A stretch of 24,645 nt of DNA. It comes from Gammaproteobacteria bacterium. Lineage in GTDB: Bacteria; Pseudomonadota; Gammaproteobacteria; Methylococcales; UBA2780. How positions within the stretch are numbered: position 1 is the stretch's first letter; each line of letters opens with the position of its first letter. Shown here one piece after another: positions 23,763 through 24,645 of the stretch. The DNA lies in the NCBI GenBank assembly GCA_003646305.1, contig QNFJ01000009.1:1-24645 (forward strand), in the 5' to 3' direction. Under the pieces are notes generated by a model. The model saw only the letters and a list, made by a program, of their open reading frames with translations, ran no database searches and was not told the origin of the DNA. Made by a program: the position numbers and the translations under genes.

Positions 23763-24645
23763 TTAACGCAGTTTTAATGTTGCCAAACCGATCAGAACCA
23801 AAATGAAGGTGATAATCCAAAAACGCACAATCACCCTTGGTTCAGGCCATCCTTTCAATTCAAAGTGGTGGTGAATCGGTGCCATTCTGAAAATCCTTTT
23901 CCCTGTTAATTTAAATGAGGCTACCTGCAAAATGACCGACACCGTCTCCATGACAAAAACGCCGCCCATAATCACCAAAACAATTTCCTGTCGTACCAGC
24001 ACCGCCAAAATACCCAACGCGGCGCCCAGCGCCAATGCCCCCACATCTCCCATAAAAACTTGAGCGGGATAGGTGTTAAACCAGAGAAAGCCAAGCCCAG
24101 CCCCAACCAATGCCGCACAAAAAACGACTAGTTCACCCGCCTCTGGAAGATAGGGAATCGCAAGATAACCTGCAAAATTAACATGTCCAGAAAGGTAGGC
24201 AAACAGGCCGAGCGCACCGCCAACCATAACGGTTGGCATGATTGCCAGACCATCAAGGCCATCGGTCAAATTAACAGCATTACTCGTTCCGACAATAACG
24301 AAATAGGTCAGAACCACGTAAAACAGCCCCATTTCAAGGACGATATCCTTGAAAAATGGAACAATAAACTGTGTCTCCGCCGGAATGGCTGCCGTAGAGT
24401 AAAGGTAAAAAGCAGTAATCCCCGCAACCAGAGACTGCCCACCATATTTCTTCCCGGCTGACAGACCATCGCTGTTTCCCAGGACCAATTTTTTATAATC
24501 ATCGATAAAACCGACAACACCAAACCCCATCGTCACCAGTAAAACAATCCAGACGTAACGATTGCTCAAATCAGCCCACAAGAGCGTACTGACTGTAATT
24601 GCGACCAGAATAAGCGCCCCTCCCATCGTCGGTGTTCCCGCCTTC
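23763..24645 (-). CDS. mraY: Phospho-N-acetylmuramoyl-pentapeptide transferase MraY (N-terminus beyond the window)
   Basis: MraY moves phospho-MurNAc-pentapeptide from UDP onto undecaprenyl phosphate, forming lipid I in the inner membrane. The frame is open to the window edge, giving 293 residues and lacking roughly the first 70 of about 360. The visible part starts at the family motif KAGTPTMGG, so the ATG at 24626 is internal and not the start. Other MraY signatures are FIDDYKKL (Asp residues binding Mg), NLTDGLDGL, FMGDVGALALGAALG and MAPIHHHFELKGW. About eight hydrophobic segments remain. It precedes murD in the usual order. Confidence 0.98.
   Translation of the reverse strand, partial: KAGTPTMGGALILVAITVSTLLWADLSNRYVWIVLLVTMGFGVVGFIDDYKKLVLGNSDGLSAGKKYGGQSLVAGITAFYLYSTAAIPAETQFIVPFFKDIVLEMGLFYVVLTYFVIVGTSNAVNLTDGLDGLAIMPTVMVGGALGLFAYLSGHVNFAGYLAIPYLPEAGELVVFCAALVGAGLGFLWFNTYPAQVFMGDVGALALGAALGILAVLVRQEIVLVIMGGVFVMETVSVILQVASFKLTGKRIFRMAPIHHHFELKGWPEPRVIVRFWIITFILVLIGLATLKLR

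Noticed and set aside
1..24645. Mobile elements, CRISPR, phage, defence genes, tRNA or other RNA genes
   Set aside because: Coding is almost continuous with conserved housekeeping genes; I saw no transposase, integrase, regular spacer repeats or tRNA-like cloverleaf in the short gaps.

Overview
The window is a contiguous stretch of gammaproteobacterial chromosome devoted almost entirely to cell-envelope construction. It carries the 3'-proximal part of a dcw (division and cell wall) cluster, an outer-membrane assembly block (lptD-surA-pdxA), and a MurNAc-recycling pair (amgK-murU) of the kind known from Pseudomonas. Lpt-type LPS export, lpxC, SurA and the mraY-to-lpxC gene order point to a Gram-negative gammaproteobacterium. 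The amgK-murU bypass and dciA argue against an enterobacterium. I cannot name a genus.

Layout on the + strand. Positions 1-84 hold the tail of an upstream gene (probably lipB), followed by lipA and a GTG-started ElyC/YdcF-like DUF218 membrane protein (1067-1831). Convergent to these, on the minus strand, lies a probable three-gene operon read from 6004 down to 1841: amgK, murU and a PAS-PAS-PAS-GGDEF-EAL c-di-GMP enzyme. A 97-bp divergent region (6005-6101) separates it from lptD-surA-pdxA on the + strand (6102-11075). pdxA then runs into a minus-strand LytM/M23 peptidase (11088-12011), which is divergent from dciA (12063-12503, + strand). From 24645 down to 12559 the minus strand carries mraY (truncated by the window edge), murD, ftsW, murG, murC, murB, ddlB, ftsQ, ftsA, ftsZ and lpxC. 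These are mostly joined by 1-8 nt overlaps.

How the genes work together. mraY, murD, murG, murC, murB and ddlB make lipid II and its precursors. ftsW, ftsQ, ftsA and ftsZ use that material at the division septum. amgK and murU return recycled MurNAc to UDP-MurNAc, feeding the same pool ahead of murB/murC products. lpxC commits carbon to lipid A, LptD inserts the finished LPS, and SurA chaperones outer-membrane proteins, LptD among them. The M23 and ElyC-like proteins are probable envelope maintenance factors. lipA, pdxA and dciA (lipoate, pyridoxal phosphate, replicative helicase loading) are housekeeping genes in conserved neighbourhoods.

The window is gene-dense: the longest non-coding stretch is about 116 bp (13471-13586). 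I see no tRNA, rRNA, insertion sequence, prophage or CRISPR. I found no clear undescribed system. The points most worth a second look are the c-di-GMP enzyme attached to the MurNAc-recycling genes, a duplicated WxC-x8-WxC motif in LptD, short symmetric elements in the divergent promoter regions, and the abutment of the dcw and lptD blocks without secA or ksgA.
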